NCBI RefSeq assembly: GCF_900105245.1
Contig: NZ_FNSZ01000001.1
Coordinates: 4,896,001-4,960,000, forward strand
Origin: Streptomyces sp. 1222.5
Lineage (GTDB): Bacteria; Actinomycetota; Actinomycetes; Streptomycetales; Streptomycetaceae
Length of the DNA stretch: 64,000 nt
Reading direction: 5' to 3'
The notes under the pieces are model-generated. The model was not told the origin of the DNA, made no database searches, and worked only from the letters and a program-made list of their open reading frames with translations. Below, piece by piece: positions 24,167 through 32,474 of the stretch. How positions within the stretch are numbered: position 1 is the first letter of the stretch; the number at the start of each line of letters is the position of its first letter. The translations under genes were made by a program, and so were the position numbers.

Positions 24167-24645
24167 GCCGAGGCGGGCTCGGTTGGCGGAGGGCCGGTTT
24201 CCAGGTGGGTCCGGGGTGGGACCGGGGAGGCGGGGAGCTGCCGGGCGGTCTCGGCCGGGCGCTGCCGGGCCGGCGCTGTGGGTGCGGCCGGGGGCCTGCC
24301 GCGTGAGCTCTCGGTGAAGCGGGGTGAGGGGCCGGCTGCCTGAGGGGCCGGGTGCGGCCGGACCCGGGAGCTCGGGTGGGCCGGCGGCTGGAGCGGCGGG
24401 TCCGGCTGTGAGGGGAGCGGGCGGGCGGCGCGGCGGTGGCGGGTGAGCGGCCGGCCGGCCGGACAAGGGCCGGGTGCCGCCGGTCCTGCGGGGTGCGGGT
24501 CGGCCGGGGGTGCAGGGTCCGGAGGGCGCGCAGGGGGAACGGTTCCCGCTGGGGTGCCGGTGGGCGCGGGGTCGGAATATCCGGGAGTGGGTGGTCGTTG
24601 GGCGGGACATAGTTGAAGCGTAAACAACTTGGAGGGTGAGCGACC
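24167..24645. other. 479-bp gene-free, strongly G-skewed region
   Basis: No reading frame here has Streptomyces-like codon use. The plus strand is very rich in G over C, with many GGCCGG, GGGTGCGG and GGGG runs and a perfect GGGAACGGTTCCC palindrome near 24536-24548. The last 40 bp turn AT-rich and hold the dyad and probable promoter for the LLM gene. Low-complexity drift or a decayed gene are both possible. Confidence 0.5.
24611..24629 (+). promoter_or_regulatory. Dyad upstream of the LLM monooxygenase gene
   Basis: AGTTG (24611-24615) and CAACT (24625-24629) form an inverted repeat with a 9-bp AT-rich centre (AAGCGTAAA), ending just before the ribosome site. It is a plausible operator for a MarR- or HxlR-type repressor. 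Confidence 0.4.
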
Positions 24646-25731
24646 ATGCAGTTCGGGATCTTCACGGTCGGCGACGTCACGCCGGACCCGACCACCGGGC
24701 GTACGCCGACCGAGCGCGAGCGGATCAAGGCCATGGTCGCCATCGCGCTCAAGGCCGAGGAGGTCGGCCTGGACGTCTTCGCGACCGGTGAGCACCACAA
24801 CCCGCCGTTCGTGCCGTCCTCGCCGACCACGATGCTCGGCTACATAGCGGCCCGGACGGAGCGGCTGATCCTGTCCACGTCCACCACGCTGATCACCACC
24901 AACGACCCGGTGAAGATCGCGGAGGACTACGCGATGCTCCAGCACCTGGCCGACGGGCGCGTCGACCTGATGATGGGCCGCGGCAACACCGGGCCGGTCT
25001 ACCCCTGGTTCGGCAAGGACATCCGGGACGGCATCAACCTCGCCGTCGAGAACTACGCCCTGCTGCGCCGCCTCTGGAACGAGGACGTCGTGGACTGGGA
25101 GGGCAAGTTCCGCACGCCGCTCCAGGGCTTCACCTCGACGCCCCGCCCGATGGACGACGTGGCGCCGTTCGTGTGGCACGGCTCCATCCGGTCCCCGGAG
25201 ATCGCCGAGCAGGCCGCCTACTACGGCGACGGCTTCTTCCACAACAACATCTTCTGGCCCGCCGACCACACCAAGCGCATGGTCGAGTTCTACCGGAAGC
25301 GGTACGCCCACTACGGGCACGGAACGCCCGAGCAGGCGATCGTCGGCCTCGGCGGTCAGGTGTTCATGCGCAAGAACTCCCAGGACGCCGTGCGCGAGTT
25401 CCGCCCGTACTTCGACAACGCGCCGGTGTACGGCCACGGGCCCTCGCTGGAGGACTTCACCGAGCAGACCCCGCTGACGGTCGGTTCGCCGCAGCAGGTG
25501 ATCGAGCGGACCCTGTCCTTCCGCGAGTACGCCGGCGACTACCAGCGCCAGCTGTTCCTGATGGACCACGCGGGACTGCCGCTGAAGACCGTGCTGGAGC
25601 AGCTCGACATGCTCGGCGAGGAGGTCGTGCCCGTGCTGCGCGAGGAGTTCGCGAAGGGACGCCCGGCCGACGTGCCCGAGGCGCCGACCCACCAGTCCCT
25701 GCTCGCCGCGAAGGAGGCGACCGCCGTATGA
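24646..25731 (+). CDS. LLM-class flavin-dependent monooxygenase
   Basis: A 361-residue luciferase-like TIM-barrel enzyme. MQFGIFTVGDVTPDP, the GEHHNPPF active-site segment, ADGRVDLMMGRGN and AYYGDGFFHNN follow the order seen in the CE1758 type of bacterial luciferase-like proteins. It should use reduced FMN and oxygen on an unknown small molecule. ATG behind TTGGAGGG. The stop overlaps the ATG of an FMN reductase gene (ATGA), the classical two-component arrangement of oxygenase and flavin reductase. A dyad lies immediately upstream. Confidence 0.88.
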   Translation: MQFGIFTVGDVTPDPTTGRTPTERERIKAMVAIALKAEEVGLDVFATGEHHNPPFVPSSPTTMLGYIAARTERLILSTSTTLITTNDPVKIAEDYAMLQHLADGRVDLMMGRGNTGPVYPWFGKDIRDGINLAVENYALLRRLWNEDVVDWEGKFRTPLQGFTSTPRPMDDVAPFVWHGSIRSPEIAEQAAYYGDGFFHNNIFWPADHTKRMVEFYRKRYAHYGHGTPEQAIVGLGGQVFMRKNSQDAVREFRPYFDNAPVYGHGPSLEDFTEQTPLTVGSPQQVIERTLSFREYAGDYQRQLFLMDHAGLPLKTVLEQLDMLGEEVVPVLREEFAKGRPADVPEAPTHQSLLAAKEATAV

Positions 25732-26300
25732 AGCTCGTAGTCGTTTCGGCGGGACTGAGCGTCCCGTCCTCCACCCGGCTGCTGGCCGACCGGCTGGCCG
25801 CCGCGGTGGACCGGCGGACGCCGGTGCGGACCGAGGTCGTCGAGCTGCGTGACCTCGCCGTCGAGATCGCGCACAACTTCACCAACGGATTCGCCGGGAA
25901 GGCCCTCGCCGCCGCGCAGGACGCGGTCGCGGGCGCCGACGGGCTGATCGTCGTCACACCGGTGTTCAGCGCGTCGTACAGCGGGCTGTTCAAGTCGTTC
26001 TTCGACGTGCTGGACAAGGACGCGCTGGCCGGCAAGCCGGTGCTGATCGGCGCCACCGGCGGTACGGGACGGCACTCGCTGGTGCTGGAGCACGCGCTGC
26101 GGCCGCTGTTCGCGTACCTGCGGGCCGTGGTCGTGCCGACCGGGGTCTACGCGGCCTCTGAGGACTGGGGTGCGGAGGGGCTGGCCGAGCGGATCGAGCG
26201 GGCGGCGGACGAGCTGGCCGCCCTGCTGCCGCTGTCCGCCCGCCGGAGCGAACCCGAGGTCGTGCCGTTCGCCGAGCAGCTGGCCGCGCTGGAGCGCTGA
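25728..26300 (+). CDS. NAD(P)H-dependent FMN reductase
   Basis: A 190-residue flavodoxin-fold reductase. VVVSAGLSVPSSTRLLADRL is the phosphate-binding N-terminus, VVTPVFSASYSGLFKSFFDV and GATGGTGRHSLVLEHALRPL complete the SsuE/CE1759-type signature. It would supply FMNH2 to the LLM enzyme encoded directly upstream, with which it overlaps by four bases. A strong hairpin terminator follows four bases after the stop. Confidence 0.9.
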   Translation: MKLVVVSAGLSVPSSTRLLADRLAAAVDRRTPVRTEVVELRDLAVEIAHNFTNGFAGKALAAAQDAVAGADGLIVVTPVFSASYSGLFKSFFDVLDKDALAGKPVLIGATGGTGRHSLVLEHALRPLFAYLRAVVVPTGVYAASEDWGAEGLAERIERAADELAALLPLSARRSEPEVVPFAEQLAALER

Positions 26301-26303
26301 TCA

Positions 26304-26341
26304 CCCTCCCCACCCGTGGCGGCGGCCACGGGTGGGGAGGG
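26304..26341. terminator. Hairpin terminator after the LLM-reductase operon
   Basis: A perfect 17-bp inverted repeat (arm CCCTCCCCACCCGTGGC at 26304-26320, partner 26325-26341) with a GGCG tetraloop, three bases after the FMN-reductase stop. Confidence 0.88.
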
Positions 26342-26455
26342 GGACGGGAGGCGTGCGGTGCGGGTGGGGGCTGTGACGGTGAGAGGGCGGTAAAAAGGGT
26401 GATCGTAGGCCCGCTCGCCCCGGCCGGAGCACCGCCGCCTTGGCAGACTGGACGA

Positions 26456-27187
26456 GTGCCCCAGACTGTGCTGCTCGCCGAAGACGACCGTGCCATCCGC
26501 CATGCCCTGGAGCGGGCCCTGACGCTGGAGGGCTACGAGGTGACGGCCGTCGCCGACGGGGTGGAGGCGCTGGCACAGGCCCACCGGACGCCGCCGGACG
26601 TGCTGCTCCTCGACGTGATGATGCCGGGCATCGACGGGCTCCAGGTATGCCGGGTGCTGCGGGCCGAGGGCGACCGGACGCCGATCCTCATGCTCACCGC
26701 CCTCGTGGAGACCGCCGACCGGATCGCGGGCCTCGACGCGGGCGCCGACGACTACGTCGTGAAGCCGTTCGACGTGGAGGAGGTCTTCGCCCGGCTGCGC
26801 GCCCTGCTGCGCCGTACCAGCGCAGTACCGGCCGGCGGCGGCACCGGCCCGGACACCGGCACCGCCCGTGACCTCCAGCTCTCCGACCGGCAGCTGGAGG
26901 CCGCCGGCATCCGCATGGACCTCCAGGCCCGCCGTGCCTGGCGTGGGCGGCGCGAGCTGGAGCTGACCCGCACCGAGTTCGAGCTGCTGGAGCTGCTGGT
27001 GCGCAACGCGGGCATCGTGCTCGACCACTCCACCGTCTACGACCGGATCTGGGGCTACGACTTCGGGCCCGGCTCCAAGAACCTCGCCGTGTACGTCGGC
27101 TATCTGCGCCGCAAGCTGGACGAGCCCGGCGCACCGCAGCTGATCCACACGGTGCGGGGCGTGGGTTACGTGCTGCGGGAGGACTGA
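26456..27187 (+). CDS. OmpR-family response regulator
   Basis: A 243-residue two-component regulator. The receiver domain has the acidic pair EDD at residues 8-10, phospho-acceptor Asp53 in LLLDVMMPG, Thr in LMLTA and Lys in YVVKPFD. The C-terminal winged helix reads ELELTRTEFELLELLVRNAG, then RIWGYDFGPGSKNLAVYVGY and RKLDEPGAPQLIHTVRGVGY. GTG at 26456 (VPQTVLLAEDD) is preferred over a longer reading. It abuts the kinase gene without a gap. The pair resembles the MprAB/TcsRS group; the signal is unknown. Confidence 0.93.
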   Translation: MPQTVLLAEDDRAIRHALERALTLEGYEVTAVADGVEALAQAHRTPPDVLLLDVMMPGIDGLQVCRVLRAEGDRTPILMLTALVETADRIAGLDAGADDYVVKPFDVEEVFARLRALLRRTSAVPAGGGTGPDTGTARDLQLSDRQLEAAGIRMDLQARRAWRGRRELELTRTEFELLELLVRNAGIVLDHSTVYDRIWGYDFGPGSKNLAVYVGYLRRKLDEPGAPQLIHTVRGVGYVLRED

Positions 27188-28633
27188 GTGGGCCGCCCGC
27201 GGCGGCCGCCGGTCCCGCGCCGGCCCAAGCTCGTCTCCCTGCGCACCACGTTCGCCGTGTCCTTCGCGGCCGTCACCGCCGCCGTCACGATCCTGGTCGG
27301 CATCCTGTCCTACAGCTCCGCCGCCCGTCTGGTCCGCGTCGACCAGCAGTCGGTGTTCACCGAGGTCGTGCAGGACGTCCAGGACGAGGTGCGGCAGCAC
27401 AGGATGGTCCCGGAGGACTTCTCCTCCTCCCGCCCCGGGCACGACCTGGTCCGGCCCGCCCGCACCGATGTGCAGGTGCTGGGCACCCGGGGCGAGATCG
27501 TCGACCACGGCAGCCCGGTGCTGCCCGTGACCTCCCGCGACAAGGCCATGGCGACCGCGCGGTCGGCCGGGAGGGTGGTCCAGCACAAGGACGTACGGGT
27601 CGACGAGGACCTGTTCCGCATCGCCACCGTCTCGCTCGGCGACGGACGGGGCGCGATCCAGGTGGCGCAGGAGTTCAGCGACACCGAGGACCTGCTGCGC
27701 ACGCTCCAGCAGCGCACGCTCTATCTGATGGCGGCCGTCGTGGTCGCCGCCGGCCTGTTCGGATGGTGGCTGGCCCGGCGCATCACGCGCCGGCTGGTGA
27801 TCCTGACGTCCGCCGCGGAGGACGTGGCGCGCACCCGGCAGCTGGGGATCGAGGTGCCCGTCGCGGGGCTGGACGAGGTCGGGCGGCTCGGGCGGGCCTT
27901 CGACCGCATGCTGGGCCGGCTCGCCCAGTCCGAGGAGGACCAGCGGCGGCTCGTCCAGGACGCGGGACACGAACTCCGTACGCCGCTGACCTCCCTGCGG
28001 ACGAACATCTCGCTGCTGCGCCGGATCGACGAACTGCCGCCGGGCACGCGCGAGGAGCTGGTCGCGGACCTCGGGCAGGAGGCCCGGGAGCTGACCGACC
28101 TGGTCAACGAGCTGGTCGACCTCGCCGCCGGGCAGTCCGACGCGGAGCCCCCGCAGCGGGTGGACCTCGCCGATCTCGCCGAGGAGGTCGTGGGCGTGGC
28201 CAGGCGGCGCACCGGACGGCAGGTCGTGCTGCGCACGCGCGGTGACACGACGACCGACGGGCGGCCCGGGATGCTGCAACGGGCGATCTCCAACCTGGTC
28301 GAGAACGCGGCCAAGTTCGACCGGGGCGGCGAGGCGCCGATCGAGGTCTCGGTCACCGGGCCGGCCCGGCCGGGCACCGTGCGCGTGGAGGTGGCGGACC
28401 GGGGACCCGGTATCGCCGACGGCGACCTCATCCGTCTGTTCGACCGCTTCTACCGTGCCGCCGACGCGCGGTCCCTGCCCGGGTCGGGGCTCGGTCTGTC
28501 CATCGTGCGCGAGGTCGCCATGGCACACGGCGGGGCACCGTTCGCCTACCGGCGGGAGGGCGGTGGAGCGGTCATCGGGTTCACCGTCGGCGGCGGCATC
28601 GTCAGGAGCGGGGGCCCGCAGGGCGGGGGCTGA
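27188..28633 (+). CDS. Sensor histidine kinase
   Basis: A 481-residue membrane kinase. Two transmembrane helices (FAVSFAAVTAAVTILVGILS near residue 25 and YLMAAVVVAAGLFGWWLA near 185) flank an extracytoplasmic sensor domain of about 130 residues. A HAMP segment follows, then the phospho-acceptor His261 in QDAGHELRTPLTSLR, the N box NLVENAAKF, and the G boxes DRGPGI and GSGLGLSIV. GTG start immediately after the response-regulator TGA. The C-terminus is Gly-rich. It partners the regulator at 26456-27187. Confidence 0.93.
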   Translation: MGRPRRPPVPRRPKLVSLRTTFAVSFAAVTAAVTILVGILSYSSAARLVRVDQQSVFTEVVQDVQDEVRQHRMVPEDFSSSRPGHDLVRPARTDVQVLGTRGEIVDHGSPVLPVTSRDKAMATARSAGRVVQHKDVRVDEDLFRIATVSLGDGRGAIQVAQEFSDTEDLLRTLQQRTLYLMAAVVVAAGLFGWWLARRITRRLVILTSAAEDVARTRQLGIEVPVAGLDEVGRLGRAFDRMLGRLAQSEEDQRRLVQDAGHELRTPLTSLRTNISLLRRIDELPPGTREELVADLGQEARELTDLVNELVDLAAGQSDAEPPQRVDLADLAEEVVGVARRRTGRQVVLRTRGDTTTDGRPGMLQRAISNLVENAAKFDRGGEAPIEVSVTGPARPGTVRVEVADRGPGIADGDLIRLFDRFYRAADARSLPGSGLGLSIVREVAMAHGGAPFAYRREGGGAVIGFTVGGGIVRSGGPQGGG

Positions 28634-28673
28634 GGGATCCCCCCGGGACCTGCGGCTTTCCGGGACCGGCTCC

Positions 28674-30479
28674 CTATGACCCGCCTCCCCTTCCCGGGAA
28701 GGTGAGGAAGCCCTCCGCGCGGGCGCTGGCCAGGCCGATCCGCGGGATGTCGCTGCTCTTCGCGAAGAGGAGGAAGCGGGGCTCCCAGACCGGGCGGTAC
28801 TTGGCGTTGGCGCGGTAGAGGGACTCGATCTGCCACCAGCGGGAGAAGAAGGTGAGGATCGAGCGCCACAGGCGCAGGACCGGGCCCGCGCCGAGGCGGG
28901 AGCCGCGTTCGAAGACCGAGCGGAACATCGCGAAGTTGAGGGAGACCCGGTCGATGCCCGACTCCCGCGCCCGCAGCAGGAGTTCCACCACCATGTACTC
29001 CATCAGGCCGTTCTCGCAGTCGCGGTCGCGGCGCATCAGGTCCAGGGAGAGGCCGTGCTCTCCCCAGGGCACGAAGCTGAGCAGGGCGCGCGGTTCGCCG
29101 TTCGCGTCGCGGCACTCCAGCATCACGCAGCGGCCGTCGGCCGGATCGCCGAGGCGGCCGAGGGCCATGGAGAAACCGCGCTCGGTGGCACCGTCGCGCC
29201 AGTGGTCCGCGCGGTCGACGAGCAGGGCCAGCTCGTCGGCGGGGATGTCCTCGTGGCGGCGGATGCGGACCGAGTAGCCGGCCCGCCGGACCCGGTTGTG
29301 GGCCTGCCGGACCACGCGCATGGCGCGGCCTTCGAGGGTGAAGTCGGCCAGGTCGACGATCGCCTCGTCGCCCAGTTCCAGCGCGTCGAGACCGTGCCGG
29401 GCGTAGACGGTGCCCGCCTCCTCGCTCGCGCCCATCACCGCGGGCGTCCAGGCGTGCCGGCGTGCCTCGGCGAGCCAGGCGTCGATGGCCCCGGGCCAGG
29501 CCTCGGGGTCGCCGATCGGGTCGCCGGAGGCGAGGCTGACCCCGCCGACGACGCGGTAGGTGACGGCGGCCTTGCCGCTGGGGGAGAAGACGACCGCCTT
29601 GTCACGGCGCAGCGCGAAGTAGCCGAGGGAGTCCCGGTCGCCGTGCCGGTCCAGCAGCGCCCGCAGCCGCCGCTCGTCCTGTTCCGCGAGCAGGCACGCG
29701 CCGCGCGGTGCGCGGAAGCAGGCGTAGAGGACCAGCAGGAAGACCGCGGCGATCAGGACGTTGACGATCACGTCGGCCCAGCGGGGGGCGTGCACCGCGG
29801 GCACACGGTCCGCGAGCGGACCGACGCTGATGCCGCGCAGCAGCGTGTAGGCGATCTCGTCCTTGAGGGTGGCGCCGGGCAGCTGGTTGGTCGCGCGGAC
29901 CAGCAGGGTGCCCGCGGTGCCGCCGACGAGGGTGCCGCCCAGGCCGACGGCGAGGGCCAGGCGCGGGTTGGAGCGGTCGCCGATGGCGGAGAACTCGCGC
30001 CGGCCGAGCAGCAGGGCGGCGACGAAGAGGCCGGTGAGGGCGGCGGAGAGCCAGTTGAACAGGTGCTCCTGGTACGCGTCGCGGGTGAGCGCGAGGACGT
30101 AGAGGCAGAACAGGAAGCCGGACAGGAGCAGGTTGAACACCCAGGCGGCGCGCTTGCGGCGGCGCATCACCACCGCCAGGAACAGGGCCAGCGCCGCCGA
30201 GACGAGGCCGGCGGTGGCGAGGTACGGGGTGAAGAACTCGCCCGCGTTGTGCTCGTGCACCTCCTCGCGGAAGGGCAGCGACATGACCCCGGCGATGTTC
30301 AGGACGGCCAGGACGCGCAGGTACCAGACGGTGGCCGCGGCGGCGCGGGTGCGCACCCGGCTGTCGGGTGCCGGGTGGAAACGGATCGGCGGGAAGCGGT
30401 TCGGCAGGAGTCGGACGCGGCGGGGACCGCGCGGAGCAGGAGCCTGCGGGGAGGTCGGGGTCGGCTGTCGAGCGGGCAT
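28674..30479 (-). CDS. Phosphatidylglycerol lysyltransferase-like protein (DUF2156)
   Basis: A 601-residue protein with a membrane part of about six or seven helices (residues about 45-270, for example VLAVLNIAGVMSLPF, FNLLLSGFLFCLYVLALT) and a C-terminal GNAT-fold aminoacyl-transferase domain (about 290-600: YFALRRDKAVVFSPSGKAAV, GGVSLASGDPIGD, RVSLNFAMFRSVFERGSRLG, SLYRANAKYRPVWEPRFLLF). This layout matches the actinobacterial LysX/MprF-like enzymes that move lysine (or another amino acid) from aminoacyl-tRNA to phosphatidylglycerol. Unlike mycobacterial LysX, no lysyl-tRNA synthetase is fused. ATG at 30479 is chosen. It converges with the two-component operon. Confidence 0.85.
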   Translation of the reverse strand: MPARQPTPTSPQAPAPRGPRRVRLLPNRFPPIRFHPAPDSRVRTRAAAATVWYLRVLAVLNIAGVMSLPFREEVHEHNAGEFFTPYLATAGLVSAALALFLAVVMRRRKRAAWVFNLLLSGFLFCLYVLALTRDAYQEHLFNWLSAALTGLFVAALLLGRREFSAIGDRSNPRLALAVGLGGTLVGGTAGTLLVRATNQLPGATLKDEIAYTLLRGISVGPLADRVPAVHAPRWADVIVNVLIAAVFLLVLYACFRAPRGACLLAEQDERRLRALLDRHGDRDSLGYFALRRDKAVVFSPSGKAAVTYRVVGGVSLASGDPIGDPEAWPGAIDAWLAEARRHAWTPAVMGASEEAGTVYARHGLDALELGDEAIVDLADFTLEGRAMRVVRQAHNRVRRAGYSVRIRRHEDIPADELALLVDRADHWRDGATERGFSMALGRLGDPADGRCVMLECRDANGEPRALLSFVPWGEHGLSLDLMRRDRDCENGLMEYMVVELLLRARESGIDRVSLNFAMFRSVFERGSRLGAGPVLRLWRSILTFFSRWWQIESLYRANAKYRPVWEPRFLLFAKSSDIPRIGLASARAEGFLTFPGRGGGS

Positions 30480-30586
30480 GGTGACCGGTCGCCTTGGGGG
30501 ACGGGGACGGGACACCGCAGACCCTACAGCGTGTCGGGTGGCGCGGGTGCGGGGATGCGCACGGTCCGGGCACAGGGTCTCACCCG

Positions 30587-30853
30587 TCAGCCGCCGGTGC
30601 CGCGCCGGGCCGCCGCCAGCAGCCAGGCCAGATTGCCCACCGCCGCCCCGGCGGCCACCACGGCGACGATCACCCCGCCGGTCGCGAGGCCGTCGCTGAA
30701 CAGGTGCGGGCGCCGGTCGAGGCTGTGCAGCCCGAAGCCGCACAGCTCGTACACGCCGACGGCGGCGATCACCAGGCTGACGAACAGCAGGGCGAGTGTC
30801 GGCGCGAGGCTGCGGACACAGACGGCCCCGGTTTCCGATTCCGTCTCCTGCAT
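30587..30853 (-). CDS. Small membrane protein
   Basis: An 88-residue protein with two transmembrane helices (LAPTLALLFVSLVIAAVGVY and GGVIVAVVAAGAAVGNLAWL) joined by a short basic loop (GFGLHSLDRRPHLFSDGLAT). The ATG follows GGGGGAGCC. It lies 107 bp upstream of the lysyltransferase-like gene on the same strand and may share its transcript. No family is recognised. Confidence 0.65.
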   Translation of the reverse strand: MQETESETGAVCVRSLAPTLALLFVSLVIAAVGVYELCGFGLHSLDRRPHLFSDGLATGGVIVAVVAAGAAVGNLAWLLAAARRGTGG

Positions 30854-31015
30854 GGCTCCCCCGATGGACAGACGCGTGACCGCTGGCGGTTCGGAACCTA
30901 CATTACGTAGGGTCGGTCGTGGGCGACGGCGTGCGGATCCGGCCCTCTGTGGACTCCTGGCCGAAGCGGCCCGCCGAGCCGGTTCCGGCCGGCGGTGGCT
31001 CCGGGGCCGGTGCGC

Positions 31016-31160
31016 CTACTCCGGCCCGCCGCGGCCGGTGCGGCGGGCGTAGGCGCGGGCCGCGCGGGCCCGGTCGCCGCAGCGTGTGGAGCACCAGTGG
31101 CGGCGGCCGTGGCGGAGCAGGTAGCGGTTGCAGGGGGGCGGAGCCGCAGACGGTCAGCCG
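31016..31160 (-). pseudogene. Remnant of a CGNR-type zinc-finger protein (3' end only)
   Basis: Read on the minus strand with one base removed from a run of six G (31133-31138), this gives RLTVCGSAPCNRYLLRHGRR, then HWCSTRCGDRARAARAYARR and a TAG stop at 31016-31018. The C-x4-C ... CS-x2-C-G spacing is that of the C-terminal CGNR zinc finger found in actinobacterial regulators (usually after an ABATE domain). Everything upstream of the finger is missing, and the frame is broken by the homopolymer, so the gene is dead even if the run is a sequencing error. It abuts an unrelated truncated gene reading in the opposite direction. Confidence 0.7.
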
Positions 31161-31171
31161 GCCCCGAGGGC

Positions 31172-31521
31172 TCCGAGCCGATCGTCGGCGAGGTCACCGG
31201 CTTCCTGCTCACCTCCGCCGACCTGCCCGGCGTCTACATCAGCGGCGACAACGCCTCCCTGGACCTGGTCGGGGAGATCGCCGCGCGGTACGCCCCGGTC
31301 GACACCGCCGTCCTCTTCGCCGGCGCGCCCCGCCTGCCCGTCCTCGACGACGCCTCCTCGTCCTCGACGGCACCGGTACGGCGACGGCCGCCCGGCTTCT
31401 CGGTGCCCGCCGGGTGGTGGCCGCCCACTGCGACAGCTGGGCCCATTTCACGGAGTCCCGGGAGGACGTCGTCCGGGCGTTCGAGAAGGCGGGCCTGACG
31501 GACCGCCTCCAGCCGGCCTGA
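31172..31521 (+). pseudogene. Remnant of an MBL-fold metallo-hydrolase (3' end, frameshifted)
   Basis: On the plus strand from about 31172 the sequence reads EPIVGEVTGFLLTSADLPGV, YISGDNASLDLVGEIAARYA, PVDTAVLFAGAPRLPVLDDA, the C-terminal half of an UlaG-like metallo-beta-lactamase-fold protein. Near 31350 the reading frame changes by one base and continues as LVLDGTGTATAARLLGARRV, VAAHCDSWAHFTESREDVVR and a stop at 31521. The catalytic HxHxDH part is absent. Truncation at the 5' side plus a frameshift marks it as a pseudogene. Its 3' end overlaps the end of the convergent LysR gene. Confidence 0.75.
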
Positions 31522-32395
31522 CCCCGAGGACGTCCAGCATCGCCCGGGTGGCCGGGCCGGGGTTGAAACCGCTCCAGGCCAGGTACTCCACGCGGTGCGG
31601 CCCGTCGACCACCGGGACCAGGGCCAGTTCGGGGTTCTGGGCGGCCAGCGGCCGGATGTACGCCGAGGGCAGCAGCGCGACACCGAGTCCGCGTTCGAGC
31701 AGCCGGATGATCAGCTCGACCACGCCCGCCTCGTACGCCACGTCACGGACCAGCCCCGCCGCGGTGAACGCCCGGTCGGACTGGGCCCGCGCGGGCGTGC
31801 CGGCGACGAAGTCCACGAAGGTCTCCTCGGCGATCTCCCCGAGCGTGACCTGGGAGGCGCCCGCCAGCCGGTGACCGGCCGGCAGCACGAGCACGTGCTC
31901 GTCGTGGTCCAGCACCACGGTCTCCACACCGGACGGCCGTTCGCCCTCCGGCAGACCGAGGAAGGCGATGTCGAGGTCGCCGTCCCGGAGGGCGGTCACC
32001 AGCTCGTCGCTGCGGCCGGAACGCAGGACGACGCGCACGTGCGGGTGCTGGGCGCGGTACCGCTGGAGCACCTCGGGCACGTCCACGGCGGCGGTGGTCA
32101 CGATCACGCCGACGGCGAGGCGGCCGCGCACCACGCCCGTGGCGGCCGCCGCGTCGGCCGCGGCGCGTTCGGCGGCGGCCAGGCACTCGCGCGCACCGAC
32201 GACGAACGCCTCGCCGGCGCTGGTCGGCTCCACACGTCGGCTGGAGCGCGCGAACAGCTGGACCCCCAGCTCGCGTTCCAGGGCGGCGATCCGGTGACTG
32301 AGCGAGGACTGCACGACGCCGCAGTGCTCGGCGGCGCGCGTGAAGTTGCGGGTTTCGGCGACGGCGACCACGTACCGCATCTGCTGGAGATCCAC
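31448..32395 (-). CDS. LysR-family transcriptional regulator
   Basis: A 315-residue LTTR. The helix-turn-helix is at residues about 3-60 (MRYVVAVAETRNFTRAAEHC, VVQSSLSHRIAALERELGVQ, LFARSSRRVEPTSAGEAF) and the effector domain at about 90-300 (GRLAVGVIVTTAAVDVPEVL, DIAFLGLPEGERP, LLERGLGVALLPSAY). GTG at 32395. It is divergent from the EamA-dehydrogenase fusion gene with 79 bp between starts, so it is the likely regulator of that gene. The last 25 codons run across the 3' end of the MBL remnant and are Pro/Gly/Arg-rich, possibly a read-through extension acquired after the local deletion. Confidence 0.88.
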   Translation of the reverse strand: MDLQQMRYVVAVAETRNFTRAAEHCGVVQSSLSHRIAALERELGVQLFARSSRRVEPTSAGEAFVVGARECLAAAERAAADAAAATGVVRGRLAVGVIVTTAAVDVPEVLQRYRAQHPHVRVVLRSGRSDELVTALRDGDLDIAFLGLPEGERPSGVETVVLDHDEHVLVLPAGHRLAGASQVTLGEIAEETFVDFVAGTPARAQSDRAFTAAGLVRDVAYEAGVVELIIRLLERGLGVALLPSAYIRPLAAQNPELALVPVVDGPHRVEYLAWSGFNPGPATRAMLDVLGVRPAGGGPSGPPSRTPGRRPPGTP

Positions 32396-32424
32396 AGCGG
32401 CAATCGTCAGCGTTCATGGCTGCG

Positions 32425-32448
32425 ATGACAACCATGCTTTGGAGTCAT
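32425..32448. promoter_or_regulatory. Dyad in the LysR/EamA divergent promoter
   Basis: ATGAC (32425-32429) and GTCAT (32444-32448) form a perfect 5-bp inverted repeat with a 14-bp spacer, centred in the 79-bp gap between divergent starts. LysR-type operators often have such interrupted dyads; the T-N11-A core is not obvious. Confidence 0.4.
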
Positions 32449-32474
32449 GGCGGGTGCCAGCCGAGACTTCCCGC

